Shown: piece by piece, positions 8,204 to 16,230 of the stretch
Position numbering within the stretch: the first letter of the stretch is position 1
Layout of the letters: each line of letters begins with the position of its first letter
NCBI GenBank assembly: GCA_023416955.1
Contig: JAEZGM010000008.1
Coordinates: 1 to 64,000 of the forward strand
DNA length: 64,000 bases
Direction: 5' to 3'
From: Bacillota bacterium
Lineage (GTDB): Bacteria; Bacillota; Clostridia; Oscillospirales; Acutalibacteraceae
Position numbers and translations under genes: made by a program
Notes under the pieces: generated by a model
What the model was told of the DNA's origin: nothing
Database searches by the model: none
What the model saw: the letters and a program-made list of their open reading frames with translations, nothing else

Positions 8204-9190
8204 ATGAATATTTATGACATTGCCCGGCGCAGCGGGGTTTCAATAGCGACGGTTTCCCGCGTACTGAACGGCGGGAAAAATGTGAGTGAAAAAACAAAGG
8301 AAAAAGTGCTTGCGGTTATGCAGGAAGAGGAGTACACACCGAATGCGTTTGCCCGGGGACTGGGGCTGAACTCCATGAAAATGGTCGGAATCCTCTGTAC
8401 GGACGTGTCGGATGATTATTACGCGAAGGCGGTTTCCCTCATAGAGGGGAGTCTGCGCCGACGCGGATTTGATGTGCTGCTCTGCTGCACGGGCAACAGT
8501 CTCGAGGAAAAGAAAAAGTACATGGAGCTTCTTCTGCAAAAGCATGTGGATGCGCTTGTGCTCATCGGTTCCGCATTTCAGGAAAAAACAGATAACTCTC
8601 ACATAGAATCCGCCTCGAAACAGGTACCCGTCGTTATTATCAACGGCCTTGTTGAGCTGCCGAATGTCTACTGTGTGCTCTGTGAGGAAAAGGAAGCGGT
8701 ACAGGACAATGTTCGCCTGCTCTTTCAGCAGGGCTGCCGGAAAATTCTTTATCTTTATGACACGCTGACTTACAGCGGGTGCCAAAAGCTGTCGGGTTAC
8801 CGGGAAGGCTGCCTGCAGTGCGGAATTTCTGAAAAGGATTTACTGGCTGTATGCGTCGGTAAAGGCGTTGAGCAGACAAAAACAAAAGTGGAATCCATGA
8901 TGCGTGACGGGGTTCTGTTTGAAGCCGTTATGGCCTCGGAGGATCTGATTGCCATCGGTGCCCAGAAGGCGGTTGCGGCGTCCGGACTGACGCTGCCCGT
9001 CATCGGATTCAATAATTCCGTACTGGCGCAATGCGCTTCTCCGGCTCTTTCCAGCGTGGACAACATGCTGGAGACGCTGTGCCCGACCGCGGTGAACCTG
9101 CTGATGGATTTACTGGAAAACAAAGCCGTGCCCGGAAAAATAGTTCTTTCCGCCCATCTGGTTGAGCGGGAAACTTTCCACGCGCGGTAA
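8204..9190 (+). CDS. LacI-family regulator of hexuronate genes
   Basis: A 328-residue repressor with the LacI helix-turn-helix at its very start (MNIYDIARRSGVSIATVSRV, then LNG at the hinge) and a periplasmic-binding-protein-like sensor domain (VGILCTDVSDDYYAKAV, PVIGFNNSVLAQ, ending at a typical LV-x-RET). The ATG at 8204 is preferred over the GTG at 8198 because TAGGAG lies seven bases upstream and the HTH then begins at residue 2. It is divergent from uxaBA and leads uxaC and the xylosidase gene. The inducer is probably galacturonate or a tagaturonate/fructuronate-level intermediate, which is inference. Confidence 0.85.
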   Translation: MNIYDIARRSGVSIATVSRVLNGGKNVSEKTKEKVLAVMQEEEYTPNAFARGLGLNSMKMVGILCTDVSDDYYAKAVSLIEGSLRRRGFDVLLCCTGNSLEEKKKYMELLLQKHVDALVLIGSAFQEKTDNSHIESASKQVPVVIINGLVELPNVYCVLCEEKEAVQDNVRLLFQQGCRKILYLYDTLTYSGCQKLSGYREGCLQCGISEKDLLAVCVGKGVEQTKTKVESMMRDGVLFEAVMASEDLIAIGAQKAVAASGLTLPVIGFNNSVLAQCASPALSSVDNMLETLCPTAVNLLMDLLENKAVPGKIVLSAHLVERETFHAR

Positions 9191-9226
9191 TACTTAAATT
9201 TTATTGAAGCAAATGGAGGAACAGGT

Positions 9227-10633
9227 ATGAAAGCGTTTATGGACGAGGATTTTTTATTGACCAATGAAACGGCGAAAAGACTGTTTCATGAACATGCGGA
9301 GCAGATGCCGATTGTGGATTTTCACTGTCACATCAATCCCGCCGAAATTGCGCAGAACCGCAAATTTGAAAACATTTCACAGGCCTGGCTTGGTGGGGAC
9401 CATTACAAATGGAAGCTGATGCGCTCCAACGGAGTGGACGAAAAATATGTGACCGGCAGTGCCGGAGACCGTGAAAAATTCCAGGCTTTTGCCGAGACTT
9501 TACCGAAAGCGATCGGCAACCCGCTGTATCATTGGACGCATTTGGAACTGAAAAAATATTTCGGCTATGACGGGATTTTAAACGGCGAGACGGCGGAGGA
9601 GGTCTGGAATCTCTGCAATGAAAAATTAAAAACCGACGCGCTGAGTGTGCGCGGAATCATTGAGCAGTCCAATGTTGAAGTGATCTGCACGACGGACGAC
9701 CCGGTGGATACGCTGGAATATCATCGGCAGATTCAGAATGACCCTGCCTGCAAAGTCAAAGTTTTCCCCGCGTGGCGTCCCGACAAAGTCATGAATGTGG
9801 AAAAAGAAGAGTTTGCGGCTTATGTGAAAAAGCTGGAGGAAGCTTCCGGCGTAAAGATTTCCTCGTTCGACGATGTCTGCAAAGCACTCGAAGCGCGTCT
9901 TGACTATTTCGACAGCATGGGCTGCCGTGCTTCCGATCACGGCCTTAACGCGGTAAATTACGCTCCGGCTTCCAAGGCGGCGCTGAACCGGATTTTTCAG
10001 TCCGGCCTGAAAAACGAGGCGCTGACCGTGCAGGAAATTGACCAGTATAAGTATGAAATTCTGCTGTTCCTCGCAAAAGAGTACGCAAAACGCGGCTGGG
10101 TTATGGAACTGCACTACGGAACCTCACGCGATACCAACGCGGCGATGTACCAAAGACTGGGCCCGGACACCGGATTTGACTGCATTTCTCCGGAAGTCGG
10201 CGGCAGGGGGCTCGCTCCGTTCTTCAATGTACTGTTCCAGGAAGGAAAGCTGCCGAAAACCATGGTGTACTCGCTGAATCCCAACGACAACCTTTACATT
10301 GACTCCGTCATTGGCTGTTTTCAGGGTACGGAAGCCGCGGGCAAGCTGCAGCACGGCGCGGCGTGGTGGTTCAACGACACAAAGGGCGGTATGCTGAACC
10401 AAATGACAAGTCTGGCCAGTCTGTCCGTATTGGGAAATTTTGTCGGGATGCTGACCGATTCCCGCAGCTTCCTGTCTTACACCCGCCACGACTATTTCCG
10501 CCGCATCCTCTGCAACCTGTTCGGCGAATGGGTGGAAAACGGCGAGTATCCCAATGATTTAAAGACGCTGGGCCAGCTTGTGCAGGACATTTCATACAAT
10601 AATGCAATCCGCTATTTCAATTTTAAGGCTTGA
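9227..10633 (+). CDS. uxaC: Glucuronate/galacturonate isomerase (UxaC)
   Basis: Isomerises D-galacturonate to D-tagaturonate and D-glucuronate to D-fructuronate, the entry step of the pathway. A TIM-barrel member of the amidohydrolase superfamily; visible signatures are IVDFHCHINPAEIA with the metal-binding His pair, LGGDHYKWKLMRSNG, the DDPVDTLEYH segment, and WVMELHYGTSRDTN. Length 468 is typical. GGAGG precedes the ATG and only 36 bases separate it from the regulator gene, so they form one operon with the downstream GH43 gene. No uxuA, uxuB, kdgK or kdgA is present here, so the lower pathway must be encoded elsewhere. Confidence 0.96.
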   Translation: MKAFMDEDFLLTNETAKRLFHEHAEQMPIVDFHCHINPAEIAQNRKFENISQAWLGGDHYKWKLMRSNGVDEKYVTGSAGDREKFQAFAETLPKAIGNPLYHWTHLELKKYFGYDGILNGETAEEVWNLCNEKLKTDALSVRGIIEQSNVEVICTTDDPVDTLEYHRQIQNDPACKVKVFPAWRPDKVMNVEKEEFAAYVKKLEEASGVKISSFDDVCKALEARLDYFDSMGCRASDHGLNAVNYAPASKAALNRIFQSGLKNEALTVQEIDQYKYEILLFLAKEYAKRGWVMELHYGTSRDTNAAMYQRLGPDTGFDCISPEVGGRGLAPFFNVLFQEGKLPKTMVYSLNPNDNLYIDSVIGCFQGTEAAGKLQHGAAWWFNDTKGGMLNQMTSLASLSVLGNFVGMLTDSRSFLSYTRHDYFRRILCNLFGEWVENGEYPNDLKTLGQLVQDISYNNAIRYFNFKA

Positions 10634-10654
10634 TGACTCACAGGGGGAAAATAA

Positions 10655-12226
10655 ATGTCTGTGATACATAACCCGATTCTGAAAGGATTTTACCCGGACC
10701 CCTCCGTGCTGCGGGTGGGGGAGGATTACTATATTGCCACGTCAACTTTTGAATGGTTCCCCGGCGTGACGATTCTGCATTCCCGTGACTTATGCCACTG
10801 GGAAACGCTCAAGGCGCCTCTTTGTGACGACAGAATGCTCGATTTAAGGGGAATCGACACGTCCTGCGGTATCTGGGCGCCGAGCCTCACCTACAGCGAC
10901 GGCATCTTCTATCTGGTTTATACCATTGTCTATACCGACCGTCCCCGTTTCAAAGATACGCATAACTTTGTCGTTACCGCTGAAAATGTGGAAGGCCCCT
11001 GGAGCAAACCGGTGTTTTTGAATTGCTCCGGGTTTGACCCCAGCTTGTTCCACGATGATGACGGGCGCAAGTGGCTTGTAAACATGACCGTTGACCAGCG
11101 GCCTTCCAAAGAGCGTTTCGGAGGTATCGTTTTACAGGAGTTTGACGCGGAGGAACAGAAGCTGATCGGCCCGGTTTATCCGATTTTTCCGGGAACGGAG
11201 ATCGGTAAGACAGAAGGCCCGTATATGTACCATCATAACGGTTGGTACTACCTTGTCTGCGCGGAGGGAGGAACAGAGGGCGGCCACTGCTGCACTGTTG
11301 CGCGCAGCAAAAGCATTGCCGGCCCTTACGAAACACACCCGCAGAACCCGGTACTGACTTCGCGTGCGGACGATGACTACCCCATTCAGCGGGCGGGACA
11401 CGGTTCCTTAATCGAAACACAAAACCACGAATGGCTGATGGCTCATCTGTGCTCGCGTCCGCTGAGTGGATGCAGCATTTTAGGGCGTGAAACCGCGTTT
11501 CAGAATGTGGAATGGACTGACGACGGCTGGTTCCGCGTTGTAAGCACAAAGGGAAAACTGCCTATGACCGAATTTAAGGTGAACGGGCTGCCTGAAACGC
11601 GCTTTCCGAAGTCCCTCACAAGGGAAAATTTTGACACCGCAGAGCTTCCCTGTGAATTCCTGACTCTGCGTCAGTCACCGGAGCACTGCGGAATTTCACT
11701 GAACGAACGGCCGGGCTGCCTGCGTATTTACGGCGGGAACTCGCTCTCTTCCAAATACCGTCAGGGGTTGGCGGCTCGCCGGCAGCAGGATTTTTCCTGC
11801 GACTGTGAAACCTGTGTGGAGTTCGAACCGGCTGCTTATCAGCAGATGGCGGGTCTGGTCTGCTACTACAACTATGACAACTATTACTATCTGAAAATTG
11901 GTTTCGACGAGGATTTAGGGAAATGTATCTCTGTAACCTCGGTTGTAAACCGTGAAGTGACGGAAACCGAGCCTGTGCCTGTTCCGCAGGGCACAGAAAA
12001 AATATTCTTGAAAGCGGAAATACGCGGAGAAGCGCTGCAGTTCTATGGGTCAAAAGACGCAGAGGAATACTGCACCGTCGGCGGTAAATACGATATGAAA
12101 AATCTTTCCGACGAGCGGGTAAACGGGAACGGATTCACCGGCGCGATGGTTGGAGTCTGCTGCCAGGATCTGAGCGGAAGAGGTATTTTCGCGGACTTTG
12201 ACTGGTTCGAATATAAAGCAATTTGA
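10655..12226 (+). CDS. GH43 beta-xylosidase-type glycoside hydrolase
   Basis: A cytoplasmic (no signal peptide) family-43 hydrolase of 523 residues. The five-bladed propeller catalytic domain opens with NPILKGFYPDPSVLRVGEDY, carrying the general-base Asp, continues with SCGIWAPSLTY and has TEGPYMYHHNGWYYLV with the acid Glu. A C-terminal beta-sandwich of the beta-xylosidase type covers roughly the last 200 residues (for example GLVCYYNYDNYYYLKIGFD). It would release xylose or arabinose from imported oligosaccharides such as xylogalacturonan or xylan side chains. It lies 21 bases after uxaC and is followed by a terminator. Confidence 0.88.
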   Translation: MSVIHNPILKGFYPDPSVLRVGEDYYIATSTFEWFPGVTILHSRDLCHWETLKAPLCDDRMLDLRGIDTSCGIWAPSLTYSDGIFYLVYTIVYTDRPRFKDTHNFVVTAENVEGPWSKPVFLNCSGFDPSLFHDDDGRKWLVNMTVDQRPSKERFGGIVLQEFDAEEQKLIGPVYPIFPGTEIGKTEGPYMYHHNGWYYLVCAEGGTEGGHCCTVARSKSIAGPYETHPQNPVLTSRADDDYPIQRAGHGSLIETQNHEWLMAHLCSRPLSGCSILGRETAFQNVEWTDDGWFRVVSTKGKLPMTEFKVNGLPETRFPKSLTRENFDTAELPCEFLTLRQSPEHCGISLNERPGCLRIYGGNSLSSKYRQGLAARRQQDFSCDCETCVEFEPAAYQQMAGLVCYYNYDNYYYLKIGFDEDLGKCISVTSVVNREVTETEPVPVPQGTEKIFLKAEIRGEALQFYGSKDAEEYCTVGGKYDMKNLSDERVNGNGFTGAMVGVCCQDLSGRGIFADFDWFEYKAI

Positions 12227-12280
12227 GTCAGCCCCAATTTTGTCAGGGACTGCTGCATGAGGGATATACCAATCGGCAGT

Positions 12281-12316
12281 AAAGAAGGTGTTGCGAAATC
12301 TTGCAACACCTTCTTT
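12281..12316 (+). terminator. Terminator after the uxaC-GH43 operon
   Basis: A perfect 14-bp stem AAAGAAGGTGTTGC/GCAACACCTTCTTT with an 8-base loop lies 55 bases past the GH43 stop codon. The stem ends in CTTT followed by GTAG, so the U-tract is short but the hairpin is strong. Confidence 0.75.
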
Positions 12317-12396
12317 GTAGTTTACCTTGGTCATATCAGAAGTTCCTCAAGACTTAAAATCGTAAAAAAACAAACAAAGTATTCAAAAAAAGCTTA

Positions 12397-12434
12397 TTGG
12401 CTTCCTTTGTGATATTGACTATAATTTTAGTCAA
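12397..12434 (+). promoter_or_regulatory. Sugar ABC operon promoter with palindromic operator over the -10
   Basis: TTGGCT (12397-12402), a 17-base spacer and TATAAT (12420-12425) form the promoter. The -10 lies inside an inverted repeat, TTGACTA (12415-12421) and TAGTCAA (12428-12434). A regulator bound there would block RNA polymerase directly. Which regulator binds is unknown; the repeat differs from the uxa operators. Confidence 0.6.
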
Positions 12435-12487
12435 ATGAAGAAATGAATGCAGCTTAATAGCGATTGAGCAAAGTGGGAGGAACTTAT

Positions 12488-13411
12488 ATGAAGCAAAATA
12501 CGCAGACGTTGCAAAAGCGCCGCCGGGACAGGCTGTTGGATGTTTGGTATCCTTATCTTCTGATCGCGCCGACGGTTCTTTTGATTTTATGCATTATGGT
12601 TTATCCGATTTTCAGGGTCTTTTACCTGAGCTTCCAGAATTATGACCTTACGAATCCGTTCATGGACGGGTTCGCGGGATTCTCGAATTTTACGCAGCTG
12701 TTTACGCAGGATCCTTTATTTAAATCTTCCTTATTGATTACGGTAAAATGGGTGGTCAGCCAGATTGCATTCCAACTGCTTTTAGGTCTGATCGTGGCTT
12801 TGATTCTGAACAGCAAATTCCGCGCGCGCGGCGCTGTCAGGGCGGTTGCGCTGGTTCCGTGGGCTGTTTCCGGTGTTTTGATCACAATGCTGTGGTCGCT
12901 GATGTATGATCAGAACAGTGGTCTCATCAACGATCTGCTGATTAAAATGGGAATTATCAAAGAAAATATCGCATGGCTGGCTGACAGCCGCACGTTTTTC
13001 GGTGCGGTGGTAGTCGCGGAGCTGTGGCGCGGCATTCCTTTCTTCGCCATTACGCTTCTGGCCTCCCTGCAGAGCATTCCGGAGGACATTTACGAGTCCA
13101 GCGCCATTGACGGGTGCGGCCCGGTCAAAAATTTATTCTATATCACGCTGCCGTTCTTAAAAGAGAGTATTATTTTCTCCACTTTGCTCAGGGCAATTTG
13201 GGAATTCAACTCTATTGACATGATCTTTACAATGACAAACGGCGGGCCAATGGATCAGACAACAACGCTGCCGATTTACATGATGAAAACCGCGATCATT
13301 CAGGGCAATTACGGATACGGTTCAGCAATCGGCGTGGTTTCATTTGTTTTGCTGATGGTGTTTGCCCTTCTGTATATTAAACTGAGCGGATATGGGAGGG
13401 AGAACGCATGA
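12488..13411 (+). CDS. Sugar ABC transporter permease (MalF/UgpA type)
   Basis: First of two CUT1-type inner-membrane permeases. About six hydrophobic helices begin at YPYLLIAPTVLLILCIMV; the conserved EAA loop that contacts the ATPase is seen at YESSAIDGCGPVKNLFYIT. The ATG at 12488 is used because GGGAGG lies at a proper distance; an open frame runs back to 12464. The stop overlaps the next permease start by four bases (ATGA). The pectin and uronate context suggests oligogalacturonide or a related oligosaccharide as cargo. No ATP-binding subunit is encoded with it, so it must borrow a shared MsmX/UgpC-type ATPase. Confidence 0.88.
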   Translation: MKQNTQTLQKRRRDRLLDVWYPYLLIAPTVLLILCIMVYPIFRVFYLSFQNYDLTNPFMDGFAGFSNFTQLFTQDPLFKSSLLITVKWVVSQIAFQLLLGLIVALILNSKFRARGAVRAVALVPWAVSGVLITMLWSLMYDQNSGLINDLLIKMGIIKENIAWLADSRTFFGAVVVAELWRGIPFFAITLLASLQSIPEDIYESSAIDGCGPVKNLFYITLPFLKESIIFSTLLRAIWEFNSIDMIFTMTNGGPMDQTTTLPIYMMKTAIIQGNYGYGSAIGVVSFVLLMVFALLYIKLSGYGRENA

Positions 13412-14253
13412 ATTCAATAAAAATCAAGCACGGGCTGGGCAGAGTTTGTTTTTTATACATACCGATTGTCATCATTCTGGTTTGTGTGCTGGTTCCATTT
13501 TTATGGGCGCTTTCCACCTCATTCAAAACGCAGCAGGAGTTCCTGTCACCGGTGGTGCAGTATTTGCCGTCCCATCTGAATTTTGAAAATTACATTTATG
13601 TCTGGGGACAAAGTCATTTCAATACTTATTTTGTAAATAGTTTGATCGTATCGTTTTCCTCAGTGATCTTTGTCATTGCATTTTGTATTTGCAATGCCTG
13701 CGCGTTAAGCCGTTTCAGGTTTAAAGGCAAGAACATCTTCACAATGGTTTTGCTAGGCACACAGATGATGCCCGTTATCCTGTTCATCATTCCACTGTTC
13801 TCCGTTTTTAAAACAGCTCATCTGATTGACACGCCGTGGGCGTTGATCATTTTCAACATTGTTCTTCAGACACCGTTTAATACACTGCTGATGCGCAGCT
13901 TTGTGGACGGTATCCCGAAGGAGATTGATGAAGCGGCAAGCATTGACGGTGCAGGGCGCATGTCCATCATGTTCCGCATTATCATTCCCATGCTGATACC
14001 GGGAATCGTGGCGGTGAGCGCATTTGCCTTTATCGGCTGCTGGAACGAATTTCTCGTATCCTTTACCATGATTCAGACCGACGTGAAATTTACCGTTCCG
14101 GTCGGATTAAAGTTTATGATCGGGCAGTACAGCGTAAATTATCCCGCTTTGGCAGCGGGCAGTATTATTGCCTTAATTCCGCCGGTCGCTCTCTTTGCGT
14201 TTATCCAGAAATATTTGATTTCGGGATTAAGCGCAGGCGCAGTGAAAGGCTGA
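13408..14253 (+). CDS. Sugar ABC transporter permease (MalG/UgpE type)
   Basis: Second CUT1 permease, 281 residues, with six predicted helices (first YIPIVIILVCVLVPFLWAL) and the EAA motif at IDEAASIDGAGRMSIMF. The C-terminal IQKYLISGLSAGAVKG is typical of MalG/AraQ-type subunits. It overlaps the previous gene and pairs with it as a heterodimer. The receptor gene follows after 161 bases that hold stem-loops. Confidence 0.9.
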   Translation: MNSIKIKHGLGRVCFLYIPIVIILVCVLVPFLWALSTSFKTQQEFLSPVVQYLPSHLNFENYIYVWGQSHFNTYFVNSLIVSFSSVIFVIAFCICNACALSRFRFKGKNIFTMVLLGTQMMPVILFIIPLFSVFKTAHLIDTPWALIIFNIVLQTPFNTLLMRSFVDGIPKEIDEAASIDGAGRMSIMFRIIIPMLIPGIVAVSAFAFIGCWNEFLVSFTMIQTDVKFTVPVGLKFMIGQYSVNYPALAAGSIIALIPPVALFAFIQKYLISGLSAGAVKG

Positions 14254-14284
14254 TTGTAGGTCCCCTGTCAGTTTCGGGTCACGC

Positions 14285-14358
14285 CTTGCCGTACAGGCAA
14301 GCGCAGTTTATCCGCATTAAGAGCAGGCATGGGTCTCGGTTCTTTGTCTGCTTTTAAT
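14285..14358 (+). promoter_or_regulatory. Intercistronic stem-loops between permeases and sugar receptor
   Basis: Two hairpins are seen: CTTGCC (14285-14290) with GGCAAG (14296-14301), and an 11-bp stem ATTAAGAGCAG (14316-14326) with CTGCTTTTAAT (14348-14358). Such structures often protect or separate the messenger of a highly expressed binding protein from that of the permeases. This role is inferred. Confidence 0.4.
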
Positions 14359-14414
14359 GACCGGTCCAGCCGGTAAATTGACTTTTCCATAATTTTTTAT
14401 TTGGAGGAAAGAGT

Positions 14415-15791
14415 ATGAAAAGAGCAATTTCCGTTATTCTCACGGCTGCCTTGCTGGTCAGTACAATGCTGACAGGCTGCGGCAGCAGCAATACCGCGTC
14501 ACAGGCGGCTTCAGCAGCGGGTTCCAGTGGAGACGCGGCGTCAAACGCGTCCTCATCCAGCAGCGAACCGACCACCGTAACGTTTTGGGGTGCTTCCGTT
14601 TCAGCAGACAGAGCTGCGTTCTTTGCTGATTTCCAGAAAAAGGTGTCCGAAACTTATCCTGAAATCAAGCTGGACTTTCTTGGAGTACCGGGCAATCTGA
14701 ACGATTACCGTCAGAAGCTGGACGTCGCCATTCAGGCCGGTACGGCGCCGGATATTACCAACGATTTCCGCCCGGCCCTTGTTGCAAACGGCTACTATCA
14801 GGATATTTCCGAGTACTTCAACAGCTGGAAAGACAATTATGTGGTTAACCCCGAGCTCATCAAGGCAAACAAAACCTATGACCCGAAGGGGAAGGGTCTG
14901 TATGCGCTTCCTTACAGTTCCCAAACATGGAATCTGTGGGTGCGCCCCGACTGGCTGAAGGAAAAGGGACTCAGCACGCCTACAACATGGACGGACTTCT
15001 TTACGGATGTTCAGAAATTGACCGATAAGGATAAGAAGCGCTTTGGCCTTGCTATCCGCGGCGGCGGCGGCAGCGCGAACACATTGGAAATGCTGATGTA
15101 TTCTTACTCCGGCATTGACCATTATTTTACAGCCGACGGTAAATCCACGATTAACGATCCCAAAAACGTGGAATTCGTTGAAAAGTATTTAGGATGCTAC
15201 AATCAGTATACCGCACAGGATGACCTGACAAAGGGCTGGACGGAACTGGCGAACGCGTTCCAGTCCGACAAAGCGGGTATCGTGGTACACAACCTGGGTT
15301 CCGGCGCATCCATGACAAAGGCCTTTAACGGCGACACATCCAAGTATCAGGCCGCCGCGTTCCCGGCAAGCGAAAAAGGCTATGTCCTCCATCCGGGCCT
15401 CATGCCTCTCGGTATTTCCATGTCTTCCACAGCAAAGAATAAAGACGCGGTGTGGAAGGTTATGACGCTCTATTTAAGCCAGGAAGTGAACACCGCTTAC
15501 TGCAAGCTGTACGGTGAAATTCCCGCGAACTCCAAAGCGGCTCAGGACAGCTTCTTTACAAACACGCAGTACATGAAGGTCGGCGTGGATCTGCTCAGCA
15601 GCTCCGACAAAGTGAAATTCAACGATACGCCGTACTATATGCCCGCATATTCCAATGTGCAGACTCAGATGGAATCTTCCATTCAGAAAGTAATGTCCAA
15701 GCAGATGACCGCGAAAGATATGCTTGATCAATGGGCGGGTCTGCTCGAAAAAGCATATACAAACTATAAGTCAGCGCAAAAGGCAGGCTGA
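14415..15791 (+). CDS. Sugar ABC transporter substrate-binding lipoprotein
   Basis: Extracellular solute receptor of family 1, 458 residues. The first 21 residues are a lipoprotein signal peptide and Cys22 in LTGC would be lipidated. A Ser/Ala-rich linker follows, then the binding protein (PTTVTFWGASVSADRAAF, AGTAPDITNDF, LPYSSQTWNLWVRPDWL). GGAGGAAAG precedes the ATG. It is the third gene of the importer at 12.5-15.8 kb; the ligand is probably a pectin-derived oligosaccharide, judged by the neighbouring pectinase and uronate genes only. Confidence 0.9.
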   Translation: MKRAISVILTAALLVSTMLTGCGSSNTASQAASAAGSSGDAASNASSSSSEPTTVTFWGASVSADRAAFFADFQKKVSETYPEIKLDFLGVPGNLNDYRQKLDVAIQAGTAPDITNDFRPALVANGYYQDISEYFNSWKDNYVVNPELIKANKTYDPKGKGLYALPYSSQTWNLWVRPDWLKEKGLSTPTTWTDFFTDVQKLTDKDKKRFGLAIRGGGGSANTLEMLMYSYSGIDHYFTADGKSTINDPKNVEFVEKYLGCYNQYTAQDDLTKGWTELANAFQSDKAGIVVHNLGSGASMTKAFNGDTSKYQAAAFPASEKGYVLHPGLMPLGISMSSTAKNKDAVWKVMTLYLSQEVNTAYCKLYGEIPANSKAAQDSFFTNTQYMKVGVDLLSSSDKVKFNDTPYYMPAYSNVQTQMESSIQKVMSKQMTAKDMLDQWAGLLEKAYTNYKSAQKAG

Positions 15792-15888
15792 TTCGCTGAA
15801 AACCAAATAAAGCAAAAAGAAACGGTTGCCCAATGAACAAGAATATGAATTGTGCCAGAAAACTCTAAAGGACCTACAAGCAATTTTT

Positions 15889-15944
15889 CAGTAAGAATGT
15901 GCCGCAAGATGAATGAAAATGCATTTTGCAGCACATTCTTACTG
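15889..15944 (+). terminator. Terminator after the sugar ABC operon
   Basis: A 14-bp stem CAGTAAGAATGTGC/GCACATTCTTACTG encloses about 28 bases and is followed by CTGTTTTACT. It lies 97 bases after the receptor stop codon. The stem itself is perfect. Confidence 0.7.
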
Positions 15945-15972
15945 CTGTTTTACTAAAATTATGCGTTATGCT

Positions 15973-16080
15973 ATATATAGTCATTTAACTTGAAAACAGA
16001 ACCAAGCTCCAAGCGTCAAATCCATATATTAAAGATTTTGCGCTTGTTTCTTGGATGTTTTCTTAAGTTAACTGACTATA
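15973..16080. repeat. Palindromic MITE-like repeat, copy 1
   Basis: About 108 bases with long imperfect terminal inverted repeats: ATATATAGTCATTTAACTT at the left, AAGTTAACTGACTATA at the right. A second copy at 62204-62314 is nearly identical over its length, including the interior GATTTTGCGCTTGTTTCTTG. The element encodes nothing. Two dispersed copies with inverted ends fit a non-autonomous mobile element or a repeated hairpin RNA unit. It sits between the sugar ABC terminator and the promoter region of the two-component system. Confidence 0.8.
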
Positions 16081-16092
16081 GAATATGTGTGA

Positions 16093-16197
16093 TATAATAG
16101 TCTCAAACCTACGGTTTGAACCATAGTAAGGTTATGACAGTCTTAAGCCTGCAGTTTAGGACATTCAGAGTTTGCCCCAAGAAATATAAGGCTTAAG
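16093..16197 (+). promoter_or_regulatory. Structured leader before the histidine kinase gene
   Basis: TATAAT at 16093-16098 is a good -10; the only -35 candidate is TTAACT (16068-16073) with a long 19-base spacer, lying inside the palindromic repeat. Downstream are CAAACC-TAC-GGTTTG (16104-16118) and the inverted repeat CTTAAGCCT (16142-16150)/AGGCTTAAG (16189-16197), which closes just before the ribosome binding site and could limit translation. No other feature is seen in this 150-base leader. Confidence 0.35.
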
Positions 16198-16230
16198 CCA
16201 TCAGGAAACCACTTGAAAAGGGGAATTTCC

